Positions 28,801-43,783 of a stretch of 64,000 nt of DNA are shown here, one piece after another. The position numbers and the translations under genes were made by a program. Below the pieces are notes generated by a model, which searched no databases, had not been told where the DNA came from, and worked only from the letters and a program-made list of their open reading frames with translations. The stretch lies in NCBI GenBank assembly GCA_026874595.1, contig CM049312.1:75875429-75939428 (forward strand), in the 5' to 3' direction. This stretch comes from Sipunculus nudus (taxonomy: Eukaryota; Annelida; Sipuncula; Golfingiida; Sipunculidae). The first letter of the stretch is position 1, and every line of letters begins with the position of its first letter.

Positions 28801-31800
28801 TTTTTTCTGTCTAAAGGTGGGTTTATCTGCTGTTTGCAATAAAAGCCTGAAGTTGACCCCCAGTACCTAAAAAGTAGATTAAAAATGTTTGTTAGAACAA
28901 ATGCTTGTGTCCCCTCCCGTTGAACAATCCTTCAGTATCTCAAAAGGCTTGCTGTGGCTGTGGGGCAGTTCACATCAACTTCAACCCCTAAGGTTGCTGC
29001 AAATTCACCCTTCAACAACTTTTGTTTGGCAAGGCTCTGTGCAAAAAAATATATCACAGGTTTAGAAAATAGCCATTTCCTCAATTTGATGGGTAATCTG
29101 TCAGTGAATTGTAAATCCTGTTACATGTAAAGCTATTAGGGGTAACTGGAAATGCAAATTTTAAGATGTATGTGTTTGTACTAACATTCTTAGAATTGAT
29201 ATCATATATATTATAACATGAAAATACTGAGAATCATTGTTGTCTGAAGAGTTAGAATTTATTTTTAGTAATAAAAGGGAATTTGATTACCTCAGTAGCC
29301 CTGTTATATTTGCCTGACATCACTGTGGTTTGTAATAAATGCAACCTTTGCTAAGACATTTCATGACAAATGGCTAAAACTGTCATTATTGAATATATAG
29401 TGGTATAGAAATTTGACTGGCATGTAAACTAGAATAACCATAAATAAACACTTAACACCTTTTAACTGAAAAATAGAGAGGACATCTTTATATAAATTCT
29501 TAATTAGAAGATGACCATGCTTCCTTTATAATGCATATGTGGGAATACCATAAGGATAGTTGACAGAGAAACCAATGGAGAATTTAACATTTTTTTTTTC
29601 ATTCAAAATATACTGTTGATTTGTTTGTTAACATGTCTCATTCATGTTTTATCATTTTCAGGCAATTGTATGGGATGATGCCCTGACTGGTCCGTTTGGA
29701 CTTATTTCAGAATACTCACTTTTAAAGGTATGTATACTGACCTTATACTGGAGCTGTGTTTATGTTATAGAGGACTTCACTCAACAACATTATAATATGC
29801 ATTGTCTGCTGTAAGCTGTGTATACTAAATTTAAATACGATAATCTTATTTTCTAATAGGAAATTAATCATTAAAAAATGAAATTGAACTGTTAATTTGT
29901 TGTAATAAATATGTGAAGGTGCTGAGGATATTACAATTGTGATATGTCAGATTATGGATCTTTGTGGATATATCAGGCTTGTTTCAGCTCAGCTTTCTTC
30001 AAGTCCTGCTGAGCTGTACTGATGGCCTTGTGTTTGTCATGCAGACAGCAGTTATCAACCAAATTTCAGCAAGAACTATAAGGACTGTGTAAAGTGCTGT
30101 ATATAATTAGAAATGCATAGGAAGGGTCATCAGCGTAATCATTTTGTAAGATATGTTGTTGGTTTTATCTTTTCATCTACAGGAGCATGAGGTTGATAAA
30201 ATGTTCCCTCTTCGGTCAGGAAGACTGCCAGCCAACAACGTTCAAAACATCATCTTTATTGTACGCCCTAAGCTGGCGTTGATGGAAACCATCGCTAACA
30301 ATGTACTCAAGTAAGCCATGAATCATGATTTTATCATTTATCTGTTGCTGTATTTTTTTCTTGTGTTTCTCTGTTGAAAGAAAATAGATTAAAATCTGAT
30401 TTAGTGTATTCATAACTTATAAACATGTATTTGCACTTAAGTGGTAATAAAAGGTAACCAACAGGTTAATAGGATTAAAGACAGTATTAATGCTGTTCTC
30501 TGTTTATGTTTTGATATTAGGACTTCTTTGCTTGTGCATAGTGCATACATAATCATTTGTGATCGATTTAACAAAGATGCAACTAATTTAATTGATTATG
30601 AAAGTAAGCAACCAATCATCAATGTCATTGTTTAATTGACACAATACTACAAAATGCCTTAAACACTGCCTTCAACAAGACATGGACCTATCCTGACATA
30701 AATGCCCTTCATTTAGTGGCCAGTGGTTTTAACTTTTCTTATGACAACTCTTTTTTTTAAGGGAGGAAGAAAGAGGAGGCTTCAGAAAAGAGTTCCATTT
30801 GTTCTTTGTTCCAAGGAAGAGCCTGCTATGTGAACGGAAACTGAAGGTATTGTTTGTATTTAGTTTAACAGTAAACTGTTTTAGGGTACAGAGTAGGCCT
30901 GTGAATTGTAAGGGTTCTTTGAAATAACTTAGCTAATTGATTCTTTACCTTCGATCTGATTCTAGATTCAATTATTACATTAGTAGTGAATTTCAGTCTT
31001 TCTTATAAATAAAAACAAATATTTTACCACAGTGGATATCAGTTTATTTTGGCAAGTAAAGGAGAAAAGGAGCTTGCCCTCTGTTTATTGCTGTCATTTT
31101 TGTTTCTATGCTAGTGGAGCACTTTATATGCAAGCGTGGAAACTCTATCTTATACACATACATGATGAATAGTCTTGACATAGCAGTGTGCTCCTTTAAA
31201 GTAAACAGCTTACTGAGGGTTTTGGAATGGTACATGCACAAAATATTAATTGAAACAAATCCCTTGGAAGGTTTTTAATCAATTACAATTTATAGAGGGG
31301 TTACAATTCAATGCGTCAATTATTCGATGTGTTGTAATATCCCTAGTTTAGCGTTTAGAGATTGCTGGATTTTCTTTACAAATCCATTTGAGAGATTGCT
31401 GGATTTTCTTTACAAATCCATTTGCTATTATCACTATCAGCATTCAAATTTTGGAATTAGGTAGGACATAGCCTAGTGGGTAAGGCAGTTGGCTCAGGAG
31501 TTTAAAGGTTCCCAGTATTAATCCTGCCAGAGGCGTTCAAAGCAAAATGATAACTGGTTCTAAAAATATATTGCTCAAATGAATATCAAATGATGATTGC
31601 AGAAAAATTCTGGCCATTGATGTGGAAAACCTAGTCTGTCCCTGAATCATTGCGCACATTTTTTTTTCTATGCTGTCACTGTTTTACAGATATTCTTTAC
31701 AATAATTATTGTCCTAACACATATTTGCAGTTGTTCCCTCAATAAGATATTTAGTTAAGATATTTTAATATAGTGAAAAGTATTTATTTTGCGACCCTGT

Positions 31801-34800
31801 TGCGTTGTTTGTGTTGATGGACCAACTATGGCATCTCTCCGGTCTATGGTACCAAGAGTGGTCACTTATGATGTTACAATATTAAACTATATATATTTTA
31901 CATGGATTGTACAACTAGTTAAAATAACTAATATGAGGCACTCTCCATTGCTCAGTTGATGGCGCTCGGTAGTTGGTAAGGGTTGAGGAAACTTGAGGAC
32001 CAGGAGAAAACCACCGACCTTGGACTGGCCACTACAACCCACTCTTATAGCCAAATAGAGAATTGAGCCCAGGTGGCCAGCAAAGAGGGCCAAGGGTTTT
32101 ACCACTCAGGTGTCCAGGCCCCAGTTGTCTGACATCACCAATTTCTCAGTTCACCAGTGATGAACATGTTGCAAACATTGATGACTGTTATGTCAAATTT
32201 TGGAATATTTGTCTCATATAAATTCTATTAAAATGAGACATTATTTTTTACTAAGGCTGTTGGCGGAATAGCTCCAGCAACCACTGGGCCCGAAATTTGT
32301 GTAGCATCTCAGTGTGTGAATAATTATCAAGGAAAAACAATTGGACACAGGTACTGGGACAGACTGTAGAAGAATTAATAAGTTTGTATTTTATTTATCA
32401 TAAAGGAACAACCATTCTCATTCAATAGATCTTGACACTCACAGGATATTTATCTTAATTTAAACTGGTGTAAATGCTGCATAAAACTACTGCTGGCAGA
32501 AATGATCTAGTGCTTTGATAAAAATGACCTGATCAGTTTTAAAGCCTTGGAGGTCTTTGTTCACTTAATGATCAGATCATGAAATGCCTACTTGTTTTTC
32601 TGTAGGATCTTGGAGTTTATGGAACATTCGCTAACATTGATGAATATTGCTTGGATCTTGTTCCGTTTGACCATGACCTACTGTCAATGGAAATGGAAAA
32701 TTCATTCAAGGTAAATAGAAAATGAACAGCATTTCCTTATAAGAGTTTAATTAAAGTTCATTAATGCGCTGCATCTCTTATAGATTTTCAGTATTTTATA
32801 TTTTATATATTGTATTGTTACTCATTCTCAGCTATATGCTGTTTTAAAACATATTTTTCTTGATTCTTAATGCAAATATGTGAATTTTTTTTTCTATTAG
32901 GTGATTAATGTCCAAAATTATCATGCTACACAAATCTTTTAATTTTTTCTAATTTTCCTTACATAATAAAAGTGTGCACTTTAGATTAATGTAGGATTAA
33001 AACAACTCAAAACACTGTAAAAAGCATATATACAGCTCCTAATTAAAAGAAAAATTGTCAATGCAAAACTGTATATGTGTTGATATGAGTACTGAAAATA
33101 TAATGATAATGTTTGATTCCATTTAATGAAAAAATTACCATAACATAATTTAATGTGACATACCATAGGATTTCTTTTTGTGAATTCCTCAAGGGTGGAA
33201 AATTACCATCAGTTCTCCATATATCTTGGTGAAAGAATAAATATAATTTTGTGACCCTTCTGAAAAATGAATATTTGTCAATAGTTAATTAAAAGAGGAG
33301 AATCGGTATATATTCAATGTCTGATTAAAAAAATTTTTATGTAAATAATATGTGTATATTGGTATATATGTTGCATGTGACATTTTTGTAGGAGTGCTTC
33401 TTGGAAAATGACAACACCTCTTTGTTTTATGCTGCCAAAGCTCTGATGACACTACAGGCCTTGTATGGAATCATTCCTAATATATATGGGAAAGGCCAAT
33501 GTGCCAAGGTAAGAACTGTCTTATTGTCATGTAGAGAAGCACCTTTCATTATAACTATGGAATAATGTGTAAATGTATACATATGTGCTGTATATCAGAC
33601 ATTTAAATAATAGTACAAGCAATAAAGTGTTATAATATATATAGGAAGAACAAGCAATTAAGTGTTGTAATTTAGGAAAATAAGCAATTAAGTGTTGTAA
33701 CATAGTGAAAAAGAGATACACCTATGAAAAATTGAAGGGATAACCAATAATGAATAAACTATATCTACAGTAATAATGAATATTTGGTTCAGAAGTGTGG
33801 CCAATGTTATAAGATACAAATACATAAATTTTGATACATATATGTGTATTCTACATTACAGCATGTTTGCGACATGTTACTGAGAATGAGAAGAGAAATG
33901 GCAGGGGCGGAACCTCAGATCACATCCCAGATTGACAACCTGCTGTTGATTGACAGGACTGTTGACCCTTTGACCCCACTGCTGTCCCAATTGACCTATG
34001 AGGGTCTAATTGATGAAATATATGGAATTAATAACAGTAAGCACCAGCAATAATGTCAGTCCATTGACCAGTTGAAATAACTCAATTTGAAATCTAATGT
34101 GAATGACATGTCATATGATGATTCGTTGTATTTTCTTGGGATGACCTATGACCTTCATTTGTTGGAAATATACTTAAGCCTTAATAGGTTGTATGCTGTA
34201 GATAATATTTAGAATCTTTGTTGTTGCCTTGATCATGGCCATAATTGCTGCAATCTGACACTTGACACTATGTTTCTTTCAAAGATCTCCATTATTAATT
34301 TATACTAATTTAAAAATTAAAAAAAAACAGAAGTGTTGTACTTTTTTTCTTTTTGTCAAAATGTATGTTCATTTCTGTTGATTAAATCCCAAATTTCAGT
34401 AAATGTATATAATTTTTAATTCAGATCATGTATCGGTTCATATGCTTCTTATAGATGTCACAAACAAGAATACCACCATGTTTAATATTTGATAGATAAG
34501 TTTCCAATCTACATGCTTAATATATTATTTACAGAGTAACATATTAAATCCAATTTAATTTCCAACTTATAAGCTGAGAGAAATGTCTCGCAGTCACATG
34601 ACAAATGTCAGAAATGTTTTTACGTTTTTGTTTAGCAATTTCTGACACCAGTATTTATTTATTTGTCAGCATTCTGCATACTTATACTTTTCACAGCAAG
34701 TGTTAAGCTGCCACCAGAGAAATTCGTCAAAAACAAAGATGGAGCCCCTGAAGCACCCAGTGAACCCAAGAAGGTGGTGCTAAACTCAGGAGAAGAATTG

Positions 34801-37800
34801 TACGCCGAGCTGCGGGACAAAAACTTCAACGCTGTTGGTCCGATTCTCAGTAAAAAAGCCAAACTCATCTCAGCTCAGTTTGATGTAAGTGAATCTTTAA
34901 CAAATATGACATCTCAATTAAAACCTGCTGAGACATACCCCTGTTGTCTAGGGGTAGAGCACAGGACTCGGCGCCGTGAGATAGTGGGTTTGAATCTCAG
35001 CCCAGGCGGTTAGGTTTTCACAGTCAGCAGGATGTGCTCTCTGCAGGCTTAATGGGAATGCCATGCCTCACAGCTGTGTTTTACTCACAAAGTGTGCACC
35101 TTTTAGGGGCTCCTCCGTGCAGTTGGTGCAGTAGTCACCAGGCCTAGTTGACACCAGGATAAGACATGAGAGGAAGCATGTGCTGCTGCCCTGTCACATA
35201 GTCTAAAACAAGAATGGATTTCTGCAGATGTACATACTTTGTTCAGCTAGCATTAAAAAATGGAGGCAATTACCTCCAAAAGCAAAAATTATTAAAATAA
35301 AAAAAGACATTTGTATTAAACAACTTTTATCAATCCCAAGAAATTTGAATAGATGTTATATCTCATGTCCTACATTCATAATGTAAGATCTGAATTGCCA
35401 TGCTGTTCTGTTTATGTGAGTGAGTTTAAGGTCTTAAGGTGATACATGTACCTTTGGTCAGACTGGCTTATTTGGATGTCCTATTCCTAAGCCTATTCCT
35501 CAGGTGAATATGAACCCTGTTGCTTGTGTCCCAGTTGGTGTGACAAGTGTCTTTTGATATTGTGGTCCAGGTGTTGGTAGGATCAGGGGATTAAGTCTGT
35601 TGGTCCTGGTGTGTGAATAGAACTTCCTGATTATTACAGGGTCAATAAGTGTACTTGTGGTAATGTTACAGAACTTAGAAAGGTGCCAGTATGAGTATAG
35701 CATATTTATAGTATTATGTACAAGATCTGTTGGAAAATCATTGATTCTTTTTGGTTAGTTTTTGTAGTGGGTGAGGTACCCTTTGTCCTTGATCTGTCCT
35801 TCTGTAATACAGTTTAATTTTTCAATGATTTAAAGTTCCCAAATTCTTGTGAAGTGTGTGTCTGGGAGATGTCCCTTCAGGATACTTATTCTCATGCCTG
35901 AGGCTGTGTCTATCCTTTCCAAAGTGGTTCCAAAATGGAACATGTATGCTCTATGAGTTAATTGTTTGTCTGTGGCCTGTGTAAGGGTCTGGCCTGTTTC
36001 TCCTATGTAAGCTTTTGTTGGGGCAGATATTACACTATTCAGTATTGGTACTAATTGTTAATAATAGTGTGATAGCAAGAACACAACAAAATCCCTAATA
36101 TCAAATGATTTCCTCAGCACCTTCTGTCTACATCAGTCACTATATTGTTATTCGGTGGTAGGACTGCACACATTCAAACTTGCGATGGTGTTACAGGTAG
36201 GGTGGCCATTTTGTATATTTACCTTGGTCAGAACTTGTACATGCTGCTACTGTGTGACAATGACTTCAGTACTGAGGTAGATTTATATATTATATCTATG
36301 CTTGTTGCAGGAGAGACATGCAGCCAAGACAGTCGGTGAAATCAAACAGTTTGTGTCAAAGCTTCCTCACATGCAGTCAGCCAAAAACTCCCTAGCTACT
36401 CGTGAGTACCATTCCTGTTAACTACTGTCAATTATTAATCCCTAAAGAATAAAGACTGACCTCTGCTGTTCTTAATGTTATCATATATTATGAAGCCAAA
36501 GTAAGGATATCTAATATTCCTCAAATATTTTAAAATTACTCATCCAGCTTTGAAAAACATAGGAATACAAAAATATTTCTTTTTTATATACATGTACATG
36601 ATGTTTATGTGATTTACAATGAGAAAATGTGGTAAAAGGCCAGTGTGTCAAAGGTCAGCTCCTCTAGAGAGGTCAAGTGTATCTGTTAACACCAGTTCAG
36701 CCTTATTTTTCAAGCAGATTTGAATGAATCATATATAATATCATCATATTAAATTGCTATATTCCTTCAAAGCTGTGTTGCATATTTAAACTATATAATA
36801 CATTTGACTGCAGCAATCATATAGAGCAGGTGCTTTCTGTGTATCATCTCAAATCTTTTGTTGCAGACACATCTATTGCTGAACTAGTCAAAGAAGTCAC
36901 AGATTCAGACAAATTCATAGAAAATCTCCGTGCTCAGCAAGGTAATCCCAGTTTAAAGTCTTATATACTATAAACATATCCATAAATAAGTCTAATTCAG
37001 CATTGTTGAATATTTTGATATTAAGTTACCATATATTTGCATTATTCCTAAATATCTCCATTTCTTTCATACTCTTGATTTTGTATTTTCCATCCTATAC
37101 TTAAAATCTTTATGATAGATCACCACATTGTCCCTTTAAATGTGCAATTTCCTATAGATTAGTCAAGTTTGAATTTTTAAAAATTATTCAGTATAAATGA
37201 TCGATAAACCCCAGATGTCTAGGGCTAAGTAAATGATTCAGTGGGTGTATTCTGAAATATATCCTGTAAAACGATAAAAAAAAGTATACGGCAACAAGTT
37301 GCTCATATCAGTTTCATGGGCATTGAAACTGAACAAATGCAAGAGAAAGCTGATGTTTACTTTTTCATGGTCTGTAGGCTCAGCTGGTAGTGTATTTTCA
37401 CCTGGTTTATGAAGATTTAAATTTTGATATGCTTTATTTGCAGAGTTTATCAATGGTCTAGAAACAGACAAGGCACATCCATACATAGAAGACTGTATAG
37501 CTAGAGCAGAACCAATAGTCAAGGTAAGTTAAATTCAAATTCAGTTTAAACCCATTCACTCACCAGCACCAGGTGAGTTGGTGTCTGCAATGCGGAGGTT
37601 CTACTGTATATATTTTTTTTCATTTCTTAAAATTTCCATTAATGTGACACAAATCCCCTGAGTAGTAACAGTTGAAAATTTTGTGAGGATTGAACCCTGA
37701 GCAAAATGTGAACTGTGATGTAATTGTAAAGAGCATCAAAAATATTGGTTGGAAATAAAGAAGTAAATCTACAGAGTAAAGGATGAACATTCTTTAGGGC

Positions 37801-40800
37801 ACATACTGGTTGTAAAACATTCTTGATTCCCATGTATTCTGACCTGGAAAATGGCAGTGATGAAGGTAAGCTTACCTGTTTTGACCCATTTTGAATCAGC
37901 TGAAAACAAAACACCCTTGTGCATCAGACAGTGTTGAAAATACAAAGAAAACTAAATGCCTGTAGTCTAAGGAATGCAAGCCTTGACCATGTGGGGGTCC
38001 GTTTTTGTAGGATGCTCCCAAAACCATGTTTCCGTTCACTTATTCGGCCTATATTCCCAAGATAAATTTTGCCTAACTGACTTTATATTTATGAATATTC
38101 CTTGATGATGTTCCTGAATTAGGCATGTGCTGGATCCATACAAAATCTTTTCTCTTATTCACTGGCTCATTACCGAAATGCCCTGAAATTTTCATGAGAT
38201 TCCATTCATAATTGCTTGATTAATGTTGTGAACAGACACACACAAGTGCAGTCAAAGATCCATTCAAAGCTCATCCCAGGTTTGTTTTCCTATGGATTTA
38301 CATTGAGATGTTTACACTTCCAACTAATAAAAAAATTTCAGTCAATTCCATGAACCTGGATAACTTGCAGACACACACACACATGCAGAATGGACTGAAA
38401 ACAATAACCCTCCACTTTGCACAGGGGTAATAAATGTCTACTGACCTTTTTTTAAATTGTTATAAATGTATGCTAGTTCCCTAAGATGTATATTGTTTCT
38501 GCAATTTTCAGGTGCTGAGGTTGTTGTGTATCCAGTCTGTGTGTAACAATGGATTCAAGCCAAAGTTGCTAGAGTATTACAAGAGAGAAATTATTCAGGT
38601 AAATTTAATAGTGATGTCAGTATGTGTCTTTGGCCATTTTGCTGAGAATTAGAAGTAGGAAACTTTATTGGAAAACATTAACACTTAGTTTCATTAAAAC
38701 CCATAAAATTCATGCCAAGATTTTGTGGTTCCACAGAGATGCCTGGTTATCTCAGACCGGATTGAACATGCACATATTTTTCTGAGAATAGATCTTTGGA
38801 TACTTTATTATCCCACACACACCTTGGGTAATAGAGACAGATAGTGTTACTGAGGTCTGTCATCTTTGGTGGTGATGTCTGTAGTCGGCATCTCCTGTGA
38901 GATTTCTTGTGAATGTGATAACTTTTGAATGACTCAGTATTATTTCATGAAATTTGAAATATAAATTGTTTTTAGCAATATTTTAGATGAGTTGAAAACC
39001 AGTTACGCTGACCTTCATCTTTAAGGTCAAATAAACCAAAATAATGAAAAAATTGTGAACTTTTACAAATTGCATATTGATCTTCAAGGTCAGATCTACT
39101 AAAAAATTTTTTTCTGTTAATACACTAACTATTGAAGTAGTGACTGAAAAAACAAACCCATTCTAGTTGGTTAATGTTTTAGTCAGTTCCTAAATATCCA
39201 TTCATTTCCTAGTTTACAAGTTATTGTGGTGATGCCAAAGGCTAATGAATGGGCAGATATGGGAAGAACGCTACTCATACGTTAATTTTAACCAATCTAT
39301 AAGATCTAAGTAGGTGGTTCAGACTAATGTCAGGAACAAACATACTTTGAAATTATAAATGTCCCATGGAATTTGCTCAGAAACTCCTTAACCCTTTTTT
39401 TGTATTTTCATATGATTAATAAAGTTTTTGTTAAGTATATATTTGCAGTGTTACTGAATGTATTCACCTTTATTTTATTGATTTTCAGACTTACGGTTAT
39501 GAACACATCCTCACGTTACACAACCTAGAGAAGGTCGGGTTTCTCAAAATACAAGGGCAGAGAACCTACCCGACGGTACGAAAGTCACTCCGGTTAATAG
39601 TGGAAGAAGTGGACGAGCAGGTATAGGAATAATACAATACATTTATTTATGTGATATAAATATCATGAAAACAGTATGTTTGTAACTTAATGTGAAAGAT
39701 TAAAAGATTTTCATCAGAAAGTATCTGCGCTCAAATGACAATCTTATATTGTCAGTTAATATAGCATGGCAAGATGTAGCATGCCACAGTTTAGTATATA
39801 AATGACTTTTGTTTAGTACTCTAATTCTGACTTATCAAATTCTATAAAATATCACATTGCTATCCTTTACATTTTATAATAATGAAGTTTATGATAAGTG
39901 ATTAATTAATAATCACTGTTATAATTAAAATAATTTGTTTATCTTGTAAAGTAGGTTTTATGCTCCCAAACAAGATGTTCTTATCTGTATCTGATATTTA
40001 CAGAAACTTGTACGTGTTCAGCGGTTATGCTCCAGTCAGCATCTGGCTCTTAGACAAAGGGTCCTTTGTTCTAAAGCTAACATTAAACAAAATCTTAAGG
40101 ATATATTGTATGAGTTTCGTTGGTACGCTTCACTCAGGGTCATGCTCCTATCCAAGGGGTTCTCATTCTTTAGCTGATCTTTTCAGAATCCTAAGGATAT
40201 ATCGTACGTGTTCAGTGGTTACGCTCCGCTCAGCGTCAGACTCGCTCAGTTCCTTCATCGTCCAGGATGGAGGAGCATTATCGAGGTGCTGAATCTGTTG
40301 CCGGGGCCAACCGTCGAGGAAGCTCAACACATCCCCACTCAACTCAGAAAGAGAAGTAAGTTATTAAAAGAAAAGAAGAGAGTAAATCAGTCTCTAAAAA
40401 TATAGTACTGGGAAAATAATGTAACCAGTTCAAGAAATCAATGTAAGAAGAAAAGATTTAGTAATAATTAAATAATGGTTGTTTGAAGAAACAGAATTAA
40501 GTTTTCTTAAAAAAAAACAGAATTGTGACAAAAAAGAGAAGTATTTTATCAAAAGTAAACTTGTCTGTAAGCTTATCTTCAAAATTAATTTAAATGGGTA
40601 TATTAAATCAAAACATAAATCATAATCTTGTCGTTAAATAACATAGTACTCAAGCACTTTAGTAAGCTTGTCTCTGGAAACTAATGGTAATCACAGAGAG
40701 AAATAAGGTTTTCTTTTAAAAACATTGAGCTCAGGAAGAAAGGAAACTTTTCTGTAAAATGATGTTTCTCTTAAAGGGAACTAAGGAACCAAAACAAGAA

Positions 40801-43364
40801 AAGTAACATTGTATTTAAAAATATAACTAAGAGAAAAAGGGAAGTATGATTGTCTAAAGAAAGTTACACTGTTAGAGAAGTGAGCCTGTTTCTTAAGTAA
40901 ATTTTTCTGATGGAAAGTAAACTTTTCTCTGTAATGTACAAGCAATTTTATCAGCAAAATGATTGCATTCAGGGGCATGTTTATAATAAAATTGTGTGTA
41001 AGGCCAAAAAAATAAAAGGTATGGTTCTCAGGCACAGCCCCTGTCAATTTCTTTCAAGAAGATAAAATCATACAATTTTGATAAAATTTCCTTTGTTATG
41101 TAGTGATTTTACTTGTTTAGCAAAATAAATATGTTATCATCATGTTTTTTCTCCTTATCATTTGACATTTTTTTTTTTAAATTAAAAATAAAAAACTGCA
41201 CGCCCGCATTGATTTCTGAAAAAAAATGCCTGAGAACCAAACCTAATTTTTAGCTCAGCTGACTATAAGTCATCTGAGCTATAGTCGTGGTCCATTGTCC
41301 GTCCGTCTGTCCGTCCGTCCGTAGATGTGGCACGTTTTGAAACCGTAAGACCTAGGAATCCAAACTTCGGCATAATGTTAGATGTCCCCAAAATCGCCTA
41401 CCAAGCCGAAAACTGAGTCTTTGCAACTTCGTTCTTATGAGATATTAAGGAAAAACCTCAATTTTTTATTAAAAACCTATTTTCACACTTCAGGACTGCC
41501 TAATATTGAAACCACTCATCTGTTTTTCCTCATATTTACCATAAATATTCCTCTGTATAGTTTCTATGTACATGCCAGAAATTATGTCTGTATTATATAA
41601 TTTTAAAAAGTTATGGGCCCAAACAATGCATTTTGTAAAAAATCAGGAAAGATATTTGATCACTTAACACAAAACATGTTAAAGCTATGGACTTTTTTTC
41701 CAGTAATATAACTTTTATTAATCAAAAATAAATTGTATACTCAAAATTAGATCAAAATCTTTTAAATTTTTTAAAATATTAACAAAATTTAAAAATTGGT
41801 ACCTTTAATTTTGCCCAACTTTTACCATGGCACGTTATTTTCCTGTAAGTACTGTGGATCTAATTTTCACAGCATGTACAAATAAGGATTTAATCTGTTA
41901 AAATCTGAAATTTGAAAATAAAAACTGCAAAATTAGGCTTGTTATTGAATTTTTTTTTTAGGCTCTTGTTGTATTCCCTGACATTGTCAAGCGGTCCACT
42001 GAGATCACTGTAGGTCATTCAGTGCAACTCTATGCTCCCCAGGCTGTTATGTAATCCCATCACTCTGGGCAAGCCCTCTCTCTTGTTGAGTTTGATCAGG
42101 CTGCTAGCATAAATACCACAGGGAGCCTAATTCTCTCCCCCCCCCCCCCCCCCCATTCTGTTGACTGACCTGTACTCTAAACAAGATGTATCTTATAATT
42201 TCAAATTTTTTCAGCGATGAACAGTAACAACAGAGACAACTCCCTGACCCACCGCTTTGATACACAGGACTAATATACAAGACAAAGCTTATGATTTTAA
42301 TGTTAAAAAATTCTTTTTGTTGAGACTTGGACAATTTTGATTTTTTTTTAAAGAAAAAATGTTCAGGAATGTTATCCTGATATTCAAATGTGGTAAAATA
42401 TAGGGACCTAATGTTAGTGCTAACTGACAAGATTTAAGAAGATATAAATACTTGGTAGCATTTCATTCATATCTCTTAAAGTTGGTGGGGCCTAGGTGTG
42501 AATAACACTGGTAACCTAGTTTTTAAAATTAGGAATATTGGTCAAACTTTGTGGGATTAATTTTTAACTCATATGGCCATATATTTAACTTTTGAAAACT
42601 TAATTACCTTCACACATTATTTGTTTATGAAATGGAACTTTTATATGACACTTACCGTAGGCCCATTTTTTCCCTTGGTGCATCACTAAATGGTTTCAGG
42701 CCAAAGGTTTCATTTATTTACACAGTCCATATGCTTTAGCTCATGTCCATTTTTCTATAATTTACAGAGTTTCATTTAAGCTGGGCCATTTTCTCTTAGC
42801 TTTTCAAATGGTAATATACATGGAAAAACCATAAGAAATAAAAATATTTTACAGTTACTAATATTTCCAAAATTCAGCTGAGCGATGTGACCCATGGGTC
42901 CCTTGTTTTTTTTCTTGCCTAAGCAAAAGACTGTCTAAAAAAAAAAAACCTTGATGTAAGCTTTTCTCCAAAATATTTAATGTGTTATTAAAGAATTAAT
43001 TTTTTTTTTATAGTTGATTGTATATTTATATGTATGAATATGTATTACATCATAGGACCATCCATTTCATCCACACATTCCGGCACCACAGAACAGAAGG
43101 TGACGCTAGTCTTTTTCCTAGGAGGGATCACCTTTGCTGAAATATCAGCGCTGCGATTCTTGTCACAAAGTGATGATGGTAAGTGGAGTAGATATTGTTT
43201 TCAGAATGTTCATCATATACATATCATCATATATTCATCATGTCAGTTGTCTGCTTCTAATTATGAATCTTACTACTGTTTCTTTAATACAACTTTTCAT
43301 GTTAAAAATATGTGTGAAAATTAATATTGGTTATGATGGTATACAAATAATAATAAAAGTAATA

Positions 43365-43396
<32 letters not shown>

Positions 43397-43750
43397 CACT
43401 TTAAATCTGCATTCTAAGGTATGCAAGCAGTCTCTGCCAAATATGGGGGGGTTCATATTATAGGATGCTCTTAAGACCATTTTTGCAGTTACTTATTCGG
43501 CTCATTTTCCCAGGTTCATTCGTGCATAAATGACTCTACATTTCTCACTATTCCTCGGTGATGTTCCTGAATCTGGATCATGTGCCAGGTCCACACCAAC
43601 ATCTGATCTTTTCTTCATTGACCCATTCCTGAAATGCCCAGAAAACTTCATGAGATTCTGTTCTTGATTGCGTGAGACACGTTGTGAACAAACACACACA
43701 CAAACACACAACCACAAACTGGGATGAACTTATACCCCCCTGGCAGAGGC

Positions 43751-43783
<33 letters not shown>

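Noticed and set aside
34663-35013. 116-codon frame over exon 8
   Set aside because: It is VPS33A exon 8 plus unspliced intron into the SINE; the GTAAGT donor at 34885 ends the exon.
39960-40292. 110-codon frame over the exon 14 region
   Set aside because: It starts in the decayed exon copy and runs through true exon 14 out of frame.
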